From assembly GCF_003143995.1 (NCBI RefSeq), contig NZ_QFWG01000010.1, positions 1-64,000 of the forward strand: 64,000 nucleotides of DNA, written 5' to 3'. Position numbers and translations under genes: made by a program. Under the pieces are notes generated by a model. The model had not been told where the DNA came from. It did not search any database and worked only from the letters and a program-made list of their open reading frames with translations. The DNA comes from Pseudoglutamicibacter cumminsii (lineage in GTDB: Bacteria; Actinomycetota; Actinomycetes; Actinomycetales; Micrococcaceae). This document shows, one piece after another, positions 44,410 to 52,800 of this stretch; positions within the stretch are counted from its first letter, which is position 1; each line of letters begins with the position of its first letter.

Positions 44410-44438
44410 ACAGTAGGATGAGGTTCTCTGTGAGTCAA
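44410..44438 (-). promoter_or_regulatory. promoter of the crystallin/exporter operon
   Basis: On the minus strand TTGACT (44433-44438) is followed after exactly 17 nt by TACTGT (44410-44415), a good -35 and a TANNNT-type actinobacterial -10. Transcription would start near 44403, giving a leader of about 70 nt before the crystallin-like gene. The surrounding 100 nt are clearly more AT-rich than the rest of the window. Confidence 0.6.
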
Positions 44439-44537
44439 GTAACAAATGTAAGTTTTTTGAGACGATTTCCTGAGGTTACCCAACCGGGCTTTTCGATACG
44501 CTCTGCATCGGCCTAGGCCGGGGCATATTTCATCCGA

Positions 44538-44572
44538 AAGGTGGGTTCGGAACCGTGTTCCGAACCCACCTT
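44538..44572. terminator. hairpin closing the DUF3040 transcript
   Basis: A perfect 15-bp stem, AAGGTGGGTTCGGAA (44538-44552) with TTCCGAACCCACCTT (44558-44572), has a 5-nt loop. It lies downstream of the DUF3040 gene on the minus strand and upstream of the exporter promoter, so it insulates the operon from dinB-side transcription. Confidence 0.8.
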
Positions 44573-44620
44573 GCAAGCTCTGACTAGGGGCCTACACCCC
44601 GTTCTTTGGACTGAGGGAAA

Positions 44621-45007
44621 CTATCCCTGGTTGTGGCGGTTATCCCATTCTTTTTCGAGCCGCGCCATGAAACTATCGCCGCGGCGAGCATTCGAACTAT
44701 TCGAGCTCGTCGTAGTAACAACCTGCTCGGTCTTCCTCATAGCGAGGGCGGCACCCACAACCATGATCCCGAACCCGACAATACCCAAGATGACCGTCGC
44801 GATCAGTCCAGCGCTAATCGCGATACCCGAAAGGAGAACACCCAAGCCAGCGAACGCGATCAACGCACCCAACGCAATATTGCGGGTGCTCAGCTTGTTC
44901 TGCGGCGTCTGCTCAACGCGACGCATCGTGCTCGAAAACTGTGGATCTGCGTGGAGTTGCTTCTCCATCTCAGCGAGCATACGGCGCTCACTCTCAGATA
45001 AACCCAC
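44621..45007 (-). CDS. DUF3040 membrane protein
   Basis: A small membrane protein of unknown function that lies next to dinB and mraZ in many actinobacteria. From the GTG at 45007 it starts MGLSESERRMLAEMEKQL, the family's usual N-terminus, and AAGGGGG lies just upstream. An in-frame ATG at 45022 is the alternative. A helix rich in charged residues is followed by two hydrophobic segments (NIALGALIAFAGLGVLLSGIA and LIATVILGIVGFGIMVVGAAL), and a polar C-terminus ends in ARLEKEWDNRHNQ. In this genome about 10 kb separates it from mraZ. Confidence 0.85.
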   Translation of the reverse strand: MGLSESERRMLAEMEKQLHADPQFSSTMRRVEQTPQNKLSTRNIALGALIAFAGLGVLLSGIAISAGLIATVILGIVGFGIMVVGAALAMRKTEQVVTTTSSNSSNARRGDSFMARLEKEWDNRHNQG

Positions 45008-45127
45008 GGCCTCCCCCTTCATCGGACCATTCCTGAACTCCTATTGTACTCAGGCGGGCCCACACAGTTCGAGCCGGTTCCTCAAACACCGAAACGCTTT
45101 ACCCCGCGTTCACCGAGCGGTCGCTTC

Positions 45128-46417
45128 TCACCGAGGCCCCGCATCGTCCTTCTTGACTGGCCCCTTCAAGAACGATGCGGGCCGCACGCTGTCCTTGAAC
45201 CGTGCGTTGATTGCGTCCATCATCTTCTCCGCGCCCGCCGTCTTCTCTGTGCCCGTCTTCTTCGTGCTCGTTTTCTTCCCTGACTCAGGGCTTTCATCAC
45301 GCTTGGTCGACGCACTGCTCTCGGCCACGGCTTGATCCCAGTCGAACATGAGCTGCTCGCCTTCGCGCGCGGACGCGAACTCGCCCGCCCTCACGCCGAT
45401 CAGCCGGACAGGCTTTAACGGACGCGGCAACGCGGACAGCAGCGACAACGCGACCTCACTCATAACAGCAGAGGAATCCGTTGGGTCGCTTAGGCGGCGT
45501 TGCCGGGAAATCGTCGTGAAGTCATCCCACCGGACCTTCAAACCCACAACATAAAAACGATGTCCGGCCGCCCGTACACGCTCCGCAACCTTAAACGACA
45601 ACTCCTTGACCCACCTGCGCAACACCGCCTCATCAGTGACATCGGCATCGAACGTGTGCTCATGCGAAACCGACTTCTCCACACGCTCCGTCACCACCGG
45701 CCGCGGATCAATCCCCCGAGCAAGCTTGATGAGCTCCGGCCCGTGCTTACCCAGAAGCCGTTGCATACGGCGCGGATCAGCCTGCGCAACATCGCCCGCC
45801 GTCATGAGCCCCTGCGAATGCAGCTTTAGCTCAGTAGCCTTCCCCACGCCAAACAGCTCACCCACCGGAAGCTCACGCATGAAATCATCAACAGCGCCCG
45901 GGGTGATCGCGTACACGCCGTCAGGTTTCGCTTTATCGCTGGCCATCTTTGCCAAAAACTTATTCGGCGCAAGCCCCACCGACGCCGGCAACCCCACCGC
46001 CTGCTTGATGCGCTGACGCACCACCTCAGCGCAATGAAACGGGCTCGAGTAGTGACGCATAACTCCGGTGATGTCCATGAACGCTTCATCCACGCTCACC
46101 TGCTCAACCAGCGGAGTCACATCCCTCAGCACCTCCATGACCCGCGCCGAAGCCTTGCCATAGGTCGAGCGCGTGGGCGGAACAATCAACGCGTGAGGCG
46201 CCATGTTCTTAGCCTGAGCCACCGGCTGGCCCGAATGAACCCCGTACGCACGCACATCATATGAAGCCGACAACACCACGGCCCGCGGGCTATCCTGCGA
46301 AACGATGATCGGGCGGTTCTGCAGGCGCGGATCAAGAATCCGCTCAACCGACACGAAGAACGCGTCGACGTCCACATGGGCGATCACGCGCTCGGGCTTC
46401 TGCCTGGACTCACTCAT
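45128..46417 (-). CDS. dinB: DNA polymerase IV (Y-family)
   Basis: Translesion DNA polymerase. The ATG at 46417 follows GGAGG at 9-nt spacing. Motifs: VIAHVDVDAFFVSVERI (catalytic Asp), SASYDVRAYGVHSG, SVDEAFMDITG (catalytic Asp/Glu), SVGLAPNKFLAKMASDKAKPDG (given in part) and the little-finger region with FKVAERVRAAG. The C-terminus, about residues 375-429, is an extra Ser/Lys/Glu-rich tail (KKTSTKKTGTEKTAG) with no clear beta-clamp motif; it may be disordered. Confidence 0.95.
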   Translation of the reverse strand: MSESRQKPERVIAHVDVDAFFVSVERILDPRLQNRPIIVSQDSPRAVVLSASYDVRAYGVHSGQPVAQAKNMAPHALIVPPTRSTYGKASARVMEVLRDVTPLVEQVSVDEAFMDITGVMRHYSSPFHCAEVVRQRIKQAVGLPASVGLAPNKFLAKMASDKAKPDGVYAITPGAVDDFMRELPVGELFGVGKATELKLHSQGLMTAGDVAQADPRRMQRLLGKHGPELIKLARGIDPRPVVTERVEKSVSHEHTFDADVTDEAVLRRWVKELSFKVAERVRAAGHRFYVVGLKVRWDDFTTISRQRRLSDPTDSSAVMSEVALSLLSALPRPLKPVRLIGVRAGEFASAREGEQLMFDWDQAVAESSASTKRDESPESGKKTSTKKTGTEKTAGAEKMMDAINARFKDSVRPASFLKGPVKKDDAGPR

Positions 46418-46544
46418 CCCAGCGTCCACCTCCGTTCAACGCATCACGCTGTGCACCGCTACCTTTATGCCCCATTGGCAGCCATCCCCACCATCGGGGG
46501 CGACGCCACGGATAGACGGCAACGCCACAGATAGAATAGGGGCC

Positions 46545-47660
46545 ATGACCGATTCTACGAAGGCACCCCTGGCACACATCAGCCCAGACACCTCGCCCGA
46601 GCACATCAGCTCCCTCTTCCGCGAAGCCATCGAAGAACACGTCAAAACATTCATGGACCAGCAGCGGCACGACCTCAGCCGCGTCAGCCACCGCACCAAC
46701 GCCCTGGTCGACGCGATCAGCTCGCTCAGCTCGGGCGGAAAGCGGCTCCGGCCGATCTTCGCCCTCTGGGGAGCGCTCGCTGCCGGCGGCGACGCCAACG
46801 ACGAGCGCCTCCTGACGCTTGGAACCGCGCTCGAACTCTTCCAGGCGGCCGCGCTCATCCACGACGACATCATCGACCACTCAGACACCCGCCGCGGCCA
46901 ACCCGCAGTACACCGCAAACTCGAAGCCCTCCACCGCGAAAACGAGTGGAACCGGTCCGCATCCGAATTCGGTATCGCGGGCGCAATCCTCGCGGGCGAC
47001 ATCGCCCTGGCCTTGAGCGAAACACTCTTCAACCAGGCCAACGCCGGCGCGAAGGCGCGCGAACTCTTCGACGAAATGCGCACCCAGGTCATGGCCGGCC
47101 AATACCTCGACGTGCTGGCCGAACAAACCGGATCCCAGCTGACCCCCAACGAAGCCGCGGAAAATGCCTGGACCATCGTGACCTACAAGGCCGCCCGCTA
47201 CTCCGCGGAAAAACCGACCCTGCTCGGAGCCGCACTTGCCGGCGCGGATCAGGAACTACTGGACGGACTGTCTGCGTTCTCGCTTCCTGCGGGGCAAGCG
47301 TTCCAGCTGCGCGACGACGAACTCGGCGTATTCGGCGACCCCGCCCAAACCGGTAAGCCAGCGGGCGACGACATCCGTGAAGGCAAACGCACCCTGCTCA
47401 TCGCGCTAACCCGCCAACGGATCAGCGAAGAGCAGCAAGCGTGGCTCGAATCCGTGCTCGGACGCGAAGACCTCGATGACTCCACGATCGAAGAAGTCCG
47501 CGAACTCATCCGAAACTCAGGAGCGGCAGAAGATCACGCCCGCCAGATCGATGCGCTCTACGACGAAGCCATGACCGCACTCGATGCCCTCGACATCCCC
47601 GAGCAAGCCCGCGAAGGACTCCGCTCAGTTGCGGCGGCGGCTGTGCGCCGGCACGCGTAG
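46545..47660 (+). CDS. trans-polyprenyl diphosphate synthase
   Basis: Chain-elongating isoprenyl synthase, probably for menaquinone or carotenoid side chains. The ATG at 46545 gives a 371-residue protein; the open frame upstream overlaps dinB antisense and is not needed. Motifs: GGKRLRP, first Asp-rich motif DDIIDHSDTRRG, then QLRDDELGVFGDPAQTGKPAGDD (given in part), in which the second motif reads DDELG rather than DDxxD, and REGKRTLL. This variant second motif is common in actinobacterial IdsA/GrcC homologues. Divergent from dinB; the 3' end carries a 24-bp tandem duplication. Confidence 0.9.
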   Translation: MTDSTKAPLAHISPDTSPEHISSLFREAIEEHVKTFMDQQRHDLSRVSHRTNALVDAISSLSSGGKRLRPIFALWGALAAGGDANDERLLTLGTALELFQAAALIHDDIIDHSDTRRGQPAVHRKLEALHRENEWNRSASEFGIAGAILAGDIALALSETLFNQANAGAKARELFDEMRTQVMAGQYLDVLAEQTGSQLTPNEAAENAWTIVTYKAARYSAEKPTLLGAALAGADQELLDGLSAFSLPAGQAFQLRDDELGVFGDPAQTGKPAGDDIREGKRTLLIALTRQRISEEQQAWLESVLGREDLDDSTIEEVRELIRNSGAAEDHARQIDALYDEAMTALDALDIPEQAREGLRSVAAAAVRRHA

Positions 47661-47684
47661 GCGGCTGTGCGCCGGCACGCGTAG
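47637..47684. repeat. perfect 24-bp tandem duplication across the synthase stop codon
   Basis: GCGGCTGTGCGCCGGCACGC plus GTAG occurs at 47637-47660 and again at 47661-47684. The first copy encodes the last residues and stop of the polyprenyl synthase, so the second copy is untranslated and the protein is unaffected. It looks like recent slippage. Only about 30 nt separate the convergent genes, and no terminator hairpin is evident. Confidence 0.85.
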
Positions 47685-47693
47685 GCGGCGCGA

Positions 47694-48086
47694 CTACCAG
47701 GCTAGGGCCGATGCTCGGCGACGCACCTCAGTCTTGCGGCCCGCTTCCAGCGCATCCATCGGGCTGCCCGGGAGAGTCTCGTCCTCAGTGAAGAGCCACG
47801 CGATGAGCTCTTCATCGCTATAACCGGCGTCAGTGAGCACCTGGATGGTGCCCTTGAGCGAATCCAACGGTTCGCCATCTCGGAAGAAACGAGCCGGAAT
47901 CTTCTTAACACCGCGCTCCCCGATCGGAACCGCGACGATCGCGCGAACATCAAGCAAGCGGCGTAGCTCGCGCACATCCAAGCCAGTGGATTCAACAATG
48001 TCTGGAACGGTCGTCCACTCGCCTACGAGCGTTTCAAGATCCTGTCCGCCGTTCGGCGCCTCATGATTCTGTACTGAATTCTGCAC
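47694..48086 (-). CDS. Rv2175c-like winged-helix DNA-binding protein
   Basis: About 130 residues, similar in order and motifs to mycobacterial Rv2175c, a DNA-binding substrate of the kinase PknL. The helix-turn-helix part reads WTTVPDIVESTGLDVRELRRLL, then PIGERGVKKIPARFF and GTIQVLTDAGYSDEELIAWLF, then the conserved DETLPGSPMDAL and the end VRRRASALAW. I prefer the GTG at 48086; an ATG at 48140 would put the start directly against a TCACA repeat array with no ribosome binding site. No serine/threonine kinase gene is adjacent. Target genes are unknown. Confidence 0.8.
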   Translation of the reverse strand: MQNSVQNHEAPNGGQDLETLVGEWTTVPDIVESTGLDVRELRRLLDVRAIVAVPIGERGVKKIPARFFRDGEPLDSLKGTIQVLTDAGYSDEELIAWLFTEDETLPGSPMDALEAGRKTEVRRRASALAW

Positions 48087-48138
48087 ACCACCACTGTGAC
48101 ACACAGAGCGCCTAGATCCCACACTCGAGAAGCTCAAC

Positions 48139-48246
48139 ATTCACAGAAGTCACATCTTTCACATGTATCACATACGCACCATTCTTCACTTGGGTTTACA
48201 TCCAGAACTTTCTTCTTGTATATTCACAGATGTCACATTTGCATCA
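48139..48246. promoter_or_regulatory. 9-bp-period TCACA direct repeat array in a divergent promoter region
   Basis: TCACA occurs at 48141, 48150, 48159 and 48168, exactly 9 bp apart (TCACA-N4, four copies). A second cluster has TCACA at 48224 and 48233, again 9 bp apart, then TCAC at 48244. The block ATTCACAGA-GTCACAT is shared by both clusters. It separates the Rv2175c-like gene (minus) and the LysM transglycosylase gene (plus). Nine-bp direct repeats of GTCACAnnn fit the MtrA response-regulator site I recall from Mycobacterium, which controls cell-wall hydrolase genes. Binding is inference. Confidence 0.65.
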
Positions 48247-48253
48247 CGGTGTT

Positions 48254-48337
48254 GTCCGCGAGATAACAAAACGGCCACGGGGACGTCCACACCCAACGCC
48301 ACCCACAGGGACTCATTCCCCCTGAGATCTCGCGGAC
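48254..48337 (+). promoter_or_regulatory. structured 5' leader of the LysM transglycosylase gene
   Basis: GTCCGCGAGAT (48254-48264) pairs perfectly with ATCTCGCGGAC (48327-48337), an 11-bp stem closing 62 nt. Inside, CAGGG (48306-48310) can pair with CCCTG (48320-48324), and a small CTGCA-TGCAG hairpin follows at 48343-48355 just before the ribosome binding site. Cell-wall hydrolase genes of actinobacteria often have a c-di-AMP riboswitch here, but I do not find its conserved blocks. It is a candidate unassigned regulatory RNA. Confidence 0.45.
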
Positions 48338-48388
48338 TCCACCTGCAATGTGCAGAAAGTAAATCCACATAACGTGAGGTCAGCAATC

Positions 48389-49720
48389 ATGGCTCCAACG
48401 CCTCCGCGCCGCACGACCGTCAATGGCGCCATCGCCACGGCGGCTCTGCCCATCATCACACTGTCGACCCTCGGCTCCCTGGCGGGAACCGCGAACGCAA
48501 GCAACATCCCCGCCACCAAGCCGACGCTACGCCCTGCAGCAACGCCAACACCATCCAACGTCGCGGATGCCAAGGCACGCGCCGCAGCACTCGTTGCCGC
48601 TGCCAAGCCGAAGGCCAAGACCGTCACCGTCAAAGCTGGCGACACCGTATGGGCCCTCGCATCCCGCCACGGCGTATCCGTAGAGCAGGTGTTGCGCCTC
48701 AACAAGCTCAAGGCCTCATCGCTGATCTTCCCTGGCCAGAAGCTCACCCTCAGCGAGGGTGCAAGCCTTCCAAAGCCAACCACCAAGAAGTCGAAGCCAG
48801 CGCGCTCTGCGTCCAAAACCTCGGCTTCCGCGAAGACTTACACGGTGCGTTCGGGCGATACCCTCTCCGGCATCGCTGCCAAGCACGGTGTGAGCCTCTC
48901 GACTCTCTTCAAGGCCAACAAGATGAACGGCTCGACGATCATCTACCCTGGCCAGAAGATCAAGCTCAGCGGTAGCGCCGCCGCACCAGCCCGTGTAGCC
49001 GCTGCTAAGCCTGCAGCCAAGGCAAAGGCAGCACCTAAGCCAGCTGCCGCATCGAAGACCTACACCGTCCGCGCAGGCGACACCCTCTCCGGCATCGCCG
49101 CCAAGCACGGCCTGAGCCTCTCCGCGATCTTCAAAGCCAACAACTTCAACGGCTCGACCATCATCTACCCAGGTCAGAAGATCAAGCTCAACGGCACCGC
49201 AACCGCTGCGAAGAGCGCGCCTAAGGTAGCCGCACAGGACAACTCGTTGGTCTCCAACAAATTCCTGCACTACACCTACGACGCGCAAACCCACACCAAC
49301 GCGAACGTATCCAAGCGCACCCTGCTCTCGCGCCAGGTCCCAAGCCCGGCACAGATGCGTCAGATCGTCGCAGACACCGCAGCACGCCACGGCGTCGACC
49401 CAGCACTCGCTCTTGCACACGCACAGGTTGAATCCGGATTCGACGCACGCGCCGTATCCCCAGCCAACGCGATCGGCACGATGCAGGTGCTTCCATCCAC
49501 CGCTAAGTGGATGGGCGACCGCGTAGGCCGCCAGCTCGACCCGCTCGACCCATACGACAACGTCACCGCTGGCGTCCTGTTCATCAAGTACCTGCAGAGC
49601 AACGCGAAGAACCGCGACGAAGGCATCGCAGCGTACTACCAGGGCCTCGCAGGCGTACAAAACAACGGCATGTACCCAGACACCAAGGACTACGTCCGCA
49701 AGGTCAAGTCGCACATGTAA
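48389..49720 (+). CDS. secreted lytic transglycosylase with three LysM domains
   Basis: Peptidoglycan-cleaving enzyme. The ATG at 48389 follows GAGGT; the 443-residue protein opens with a signal peptide (hydrophobic AIATAALPIITLSTLGSLAG, cleavage near NAS). It has three LysM modules of about 44 residues that bind glycan, each with V-x-x-GDT-hydrophobic ... PGQKhxL, at roughly residues 78-122, 150-195 and 225-270. The C-terminal SLT/goose-lysozyme-like domain has the catalytic Glu in AHAQVESGFDARA, NAIGTMQVLPSTA, DPYDNVTAGVLFIKYL and AYYQGL. Modules 2 and 3 are nearly identical at the DNA level. Preceded by a TCACA array and a structured leader; followed by a strong terminator. Confidence 0.93.
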   Translation: MAPTPPRRTTVNGAIATAALPIITLSTLGSLAGTANASNIPATKPTLRPAATPTPSNVADAKARAAALVAAAKPKAKTVTVKAGDTVWALASRHGVSVEQVLRLNKLKASSLIFPGQKLTLSEGASLPKPTTKKSKPARSASKTSASAKTYTVRSGDTLSGIAAKHGVSLSTLFKANKMNGSTIIYPGQKIKLSGSAAAPARVAAAKPAAKAKAAPKPAAASKTYTVRAGDTLSGIAAKHGLSLSAIFKANNFNGSTIIYPGQKIKLNGTATAAKSAPKVAAQDNSLVSNKFLHYTYDAQTHTNANVSKRTLLSRQVPSPAQMRQIVADTAARHGVDPALALAHAQVESGFDARAVSPANAIGTMQVLPSTAKWMGDRVGRQLDPLDPYDNVTAGVLFIKYLQSNAKNRDEGIAAYYQGLAGVQNNGMYPDTKDYVRKVKSHM

Positions 49721-49749
49721 CCGTACGGGCCAAACGGCCCCCACAAACC

Positions 49750-49792
49750 CAACTGGGGTGGTAGATCCGGGGAAGATCTACCACCCCAGTTG
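49750..49792. terminator. strong terminator between the LysM gene and gdhB
   Basis: A perfect 18-bp stem, CAACTGGGGTGGTAGATC with GATCTACCACCCCAGTTG, has a 7-nt loop and is followed by AGTTT on the plus strand. It serves the plus-strand transglycosylase gene and may also end the convergent gdhB transcript. Confidence 0.9.
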
Positions 49793-49860
49793 AGTTTAAC
49801 CAGAGCGTTTAGCTGGGCCAGTTAGAACCTGTGTCAGTTAGAACCCGCCCAGCTGGAACG

Positions 49861-52800
49861 TCAGCGCCCAACCATCGAACGCATGGTACGCGTGGCGACC
49901 AGCAGCGGAGCCATCTGGCCGCCACCCACCTCACGCACCGCGTCGAGCTGCTCATGCGCCCGCTCAATACGGGCCGCGTCACGCTGCTCCCACGCAACCA
50001 CGCGAACCTGCGCGGCCGAAAGATCGCCCGCGGCATCGGCATCGGCGGCACCAGCATCGACGTCCTTCGGAGCCTCAAGCACAGCCTGAGTCAGGCCCAG
50101 CACCGCGGCATACAGGTCATCACGCAGCGAACTACGAGCCAACGCCTCCCAACGCGAAGAACGTGGCAAATCGCTGATCTGCGTCAACAAATCATCGATC
50201 CCGTAGCGGTCATACACCGCGTAGTAGATCTCCGCGGCCTCCTGGGCAGAGAACTCGCTTGCGGATGCCAGCTGAGTGATGTCAAGCAGCGTGTAGGACT
50301 CGAAATCCAAGCTGTGACGACGCGCCAGCTCCTCAGGGAGGCCCGCCTCAACGTCACGCTCAAACCACGCCCGAGCACGCTCAGCGTCCACGCCGCACAG
50401 CATGTCGGCCAGGCCCTCACGCAATCGAGCCACTGGCTCAGCGAACTTCGCGAGAATCTCGTCAACCGACGCATCGAGCGACTCATGCTCAAGTACCCAG
50501 CGCGTTGCGCGGTCCAACAGGCGCCTCGAATCGACATGCAGCTGCAGCCACAGCTCATAGTCAATCCCGGCAGGCAACTGCGCGATCGCCTCAACATGCT
50601 GAGCGATGCCGAAGACCTCGTCCATCGCCAAGAACGCACGTGCCAGACGCGCGGCATCCGCCCCGGTCTCCTCCATCGCGCGGAACGCATACGTCACACC
50701 GCCGATGTTCACGATGCGGTTAGCGACCATCGTCGCGATGATCTCACGGCGCAACGGGTGCGCGGCGAGCGCGTCAGGGAAACGCTCCACGAGCTGAGGC
50801 GGGAAGTACGCTTCCAGGACCTTCTGCATCGCTGGATCCTCCGGCAGATCAGAATCCACCAGAGCATCGATCAGCTGCATCTTCGTGTACGCGACAACTA
50901 CCGCGGCCTCAGGGGTCGTGAGCCCCGCGCCGGACTGCCTGCGCAGCTTGAACTCATCCGAGCTTGGAAGGTCCTCGAGTGCACGGTCCAGATCAACCGT
51001 CTCCTCCAGGAAGCTCATCAACCGCTCATAGGCCGGCGCGAACTCGGAGGCGACACCCCGCTCAACAGCGAGCAAAACGTTCTGCGCCTTGTTGGTCGAC
51101 AAAACAGCGTCCGCGACGTTATCGGTCATCTCCGCCAGCAACGCCGGCCGGTCATCAAACGCAAGACGACCATCGCGAACCGCGGCATCCATCAGAATCT
51201 TGATGTTGACCTCACGGTCCGAAGACTCAACGCCACCCGAGTTATCGATCGCGTCAGTGTTGTTGACCGTGCCGGCCTTCTGTGCGGCCTCAATACGGCC
51301 CGCCTGAGTGAAACCGAGGTTACCGCCCTCAACGACCACGCGAGCACGCAACTGCGAGCCGTTCACGCGGATCGCATCGTTAGCGCGGTCCCCCACATCG
51401 GCGTTCGTCTCCGACTCCGACTTCACATACGTGCCAACGCCACCGTTATAGATCAAATCAACCGGCGCCATCAGCACCGCACGGATCAGCTCCAGCGGAG
51501 TCAACTCACGCACGTCATCAGCAAGACCCAGGGCCTCGCGCATCTGCTCCGTCACAGAAACCGACTTAGCTGAACGCGAGAACACGCCACCGCCAGCACT
51601 AATCAGCTCACGGTTGTAGTCCTGCCACGAAGAACGCGGCGTGTTGTACAAACGCACGCGCTCCTCGAACGAAACCTTCGGATCCGGGTTCGGGTCAATG
51701 AACACATCGCGGTGATCGAACGCGGCCACCAGCTTGGCGTGCTCAGTACGCATCAAACCGTTACCGAAAACATCACCCGACATGTCGCCGATACCGATCA
51801 TCGTGAAGTCCTCAGACTGCACATCGGTACCCAACGTCTTGAAGTGACGCTTAGCCGACTCCCACGCGCCGCGTGCGGTGATACCCATCGCCTTGTGGTC
51901 GTAACCAACCGAACCACCCGACGCGAAAGCATCGCCCAGCCAGAAACCACGCTCAGCGGAAATCGCGTTCGCGGTATCCGAGAACGCCGCGGTGCCCTTA
52001 TCTGCCGCGACCACGAGGTACGGGTCATCACCATCGTGAGCCACAACCCGCTCAGGACGAACCACCGAACGCGAGCCGTCCTCGGCGTACTCATAGTTAT
52101 CCGTAATATCCAACAAGCTACGGATGAACTCCTGATACGCCGCGCGACCAGCCTCAATCCAAGCGCCACGATCCACAGCAGGATCAGGCAACTGCTTGGC
52201 GAAGAAACCACCCTTCGCGCCAGCCGGCACAATCACAGCGTTCTTCACAGCCTGCGCCTTGACCAGACCAAGAACCTCCGTACGGAAATCCTCCTCACGG
52301 TCCGACCAACGCAAACCACCACGGGCCACCTCGCCGTAACGCAAATGCACACCAGCAACACGCGGCGAATCAACCCAAATCTCACGGAACGGACGCGGCA
52401 TCGGAGCGAAAGCCAACTCCCCCGTCGCAATCTTCAACGCAACAGTTGGGCGGCCCTGATACGCGTTCGTGCGCAACGTCGCACCGATCGCGTCCCGCAT
52501 ACGGCGAATCCACGTATCCGCGTCCAACGTCGCAACATCATCCAGCGCGGTTGCCAACGCATCGCGGGCGTCCTGCTGAGACTGCTCGCGATCACCCGCA
52601 AACTCCGGATCAAAACGAGCCTCAAACAAGCCCAACAAAGCCGACGTCACAGCCGGGTAACGCAGCAGAGTCGCCGCAGCGAACTCAACACTGTTCGAGG
52701 AACCACACTGGCGCAGATACTGAACATAAGCGCGGAAAATCGCGACCTGATGCCACGTCAGGCCTTGCGCGGTAACCAGACCTTCGAGAGCATCCGACTC

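Noticed and set aside
48254-48355. c-di-AMP (ydaO-type) riboswitch before the LysM gene
   Set aside because: The conserved sequence blocks that I know for this riboswitch are not present on the coding strand, so I list only an unassigned structured leader.
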